A DNA stretch of 5,060 bases from an uncultured Bacteroidales bacterium (lineage in GTDB: Bacteria > Bacteroidota > Bacteroidia > Bacteroidales > Muribaculaceae), in NCBI GenBank assembly GCA_945828175.1, contig CALZQD010000146.1:1-5060 (forward strand), written 5' to 3'. The translations under genes were made by a program, and so were the position numbers. The notes under the pieces were generated by a model that worked only from the letters and a program-made list of their open reading frames with translations, had not been told where the DNA came from and ran no database searches. Within the stretch, counting starts at the first letter, position 1; each line of letters opens with the position of its first letter. Below are positions 4,845 to 5,060 of the stretch, one piece after another.

Positions 4845-5060
4845 GATTATCCTCCCGCTGGTCGCCTTCGTACTGCTGTTTGCAATACCGCTGTCGGCCC
4901 AGAAATCAAAAATCTTCGAGGCTGCCAAAAACCTCAAGGAAGTGACGACAATCTATGTCTCGCCCTCCTTGCTGAAGCTCGGCCTCTCGACCGCCGCCAT
5001 GACCGAGAGCATGGGCGAGGCCGCCGGCTATGTCAAGAGCCTCAAGGGTCTCGAGGTGAT
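4834..5060 (+). CDS. Secreted DUF4252-family protein, N-terminal part (3' end outside window)
   Basis: The ATG at 4834 overlaps the end of the preceding gene by 11 bp in another frame, and the ORF stays open to the window edge (75 residues plus two bases). Residues 1-22 form a Sec signal peptide: MKNK, a hydrophobic core ILPLVAFVLLFAIPL, and a signal peptidase I site LSA-Q. There is no lipobox cysteine, so the protein is likely periplasmic or released. The mature part carries VTTIYVSPSLLKLGL at 37-51 and a VKSLKGLEV segment at 67-75, matching the start of DUF4252 proteins (small exported Bacteroidota proteins without known function, often encoded after an ECF sigma factor). The operon position suggests it takes part in, or responds to, the envelope signal read by the two upstream genes. 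No enzymatic motif is visible in this part. Confidence 0.82.
   Translation, partial: MKNKIILPLVAFVLLFAIPLSAQKSKIFEAAKNLKEVTTIYVSPSLLKLGLSTAAMTESMGEAAGYVKSLKGLEV

Noticed and set aside
4278..4937. A 219-codon minus-strand open frame over the anti-sigma and DUF4252 genes
   Set aside because: It is again in register with the + anti-sigma codons and explained by the same codon avoidance; it crosses two well-supported genes.
1..5060. CRISPR array, tRNA, rRNA, insertion sequence, phage gene or toxin-antitoxin pair
   Set aside because: There are no spaced repeats, no tRNA-like cloverleaf, no transposase or phage motifs, and the only long non-coding stretch is 139 bp. The window is chromosomal core plus one signalling operon.

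Overview
The window is a GC-rich bacterial segment with every gene on the + strand. It looks like Bacteroidales: the order yicC-gmk-nadD, a DUF5063 protein, and a unit of ECF sigma factor, one-pass membrane protein and DUF4252 protein are all typical of that order. Translation starts lack Shine-Dalgarno sequences and sit in A/T-rich junctions instead. Codons are strongly C-ending (CTC, GTC, GCC) with TCG for serine. That would suit a high-GC lineage such as Muribaculaceae, but the family-level call is inference.

Region 1 (1-3446) is a tight housekeeping run. It holds the 3' part of yicC (endoribonuclease family), gmk (guanylate kinase), nadD (nicotinate-mononucleotide adenylyltransferase), a DUF5063 protein of unknown function and an M18 zinc aminopeptidase. 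Gaps are 6, 4, 2 and 18 bp, so at least the first four genes are probably one transcript.

Region 2 (3447-3585) is the only real intergenic gap. I see no convincing terminator in it. It holds two copies of the 9-bp palindrome TGACNGTCA, which together form a perfect 10-bp inverted repeat whose right arm ends at the next start codon. A second, interleaved 8-bp inverted repeat and an A-rich leader with a 4-codon mini-ORF are also present. The mini-ORF overlaps the GTG start of the sigma gene as GTGA.

Region 3 (3586-5060) is a compact signalling operon: an ECF sigma factor, a single-pass membrane protein that is probably its anti-sigma factor (ATGA overlap), and a secreted DUF4252 protein (11-bp overlap) cut off by the window end. 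The likely logic is that the membrane protein holds the sigma factor at the inner membrane and the exported DUF4252 protein acts on, or is made in response to, the envelope signal. The signal and the target genes cannot be read from this window. This operon and its leader are the least-described part of the window.
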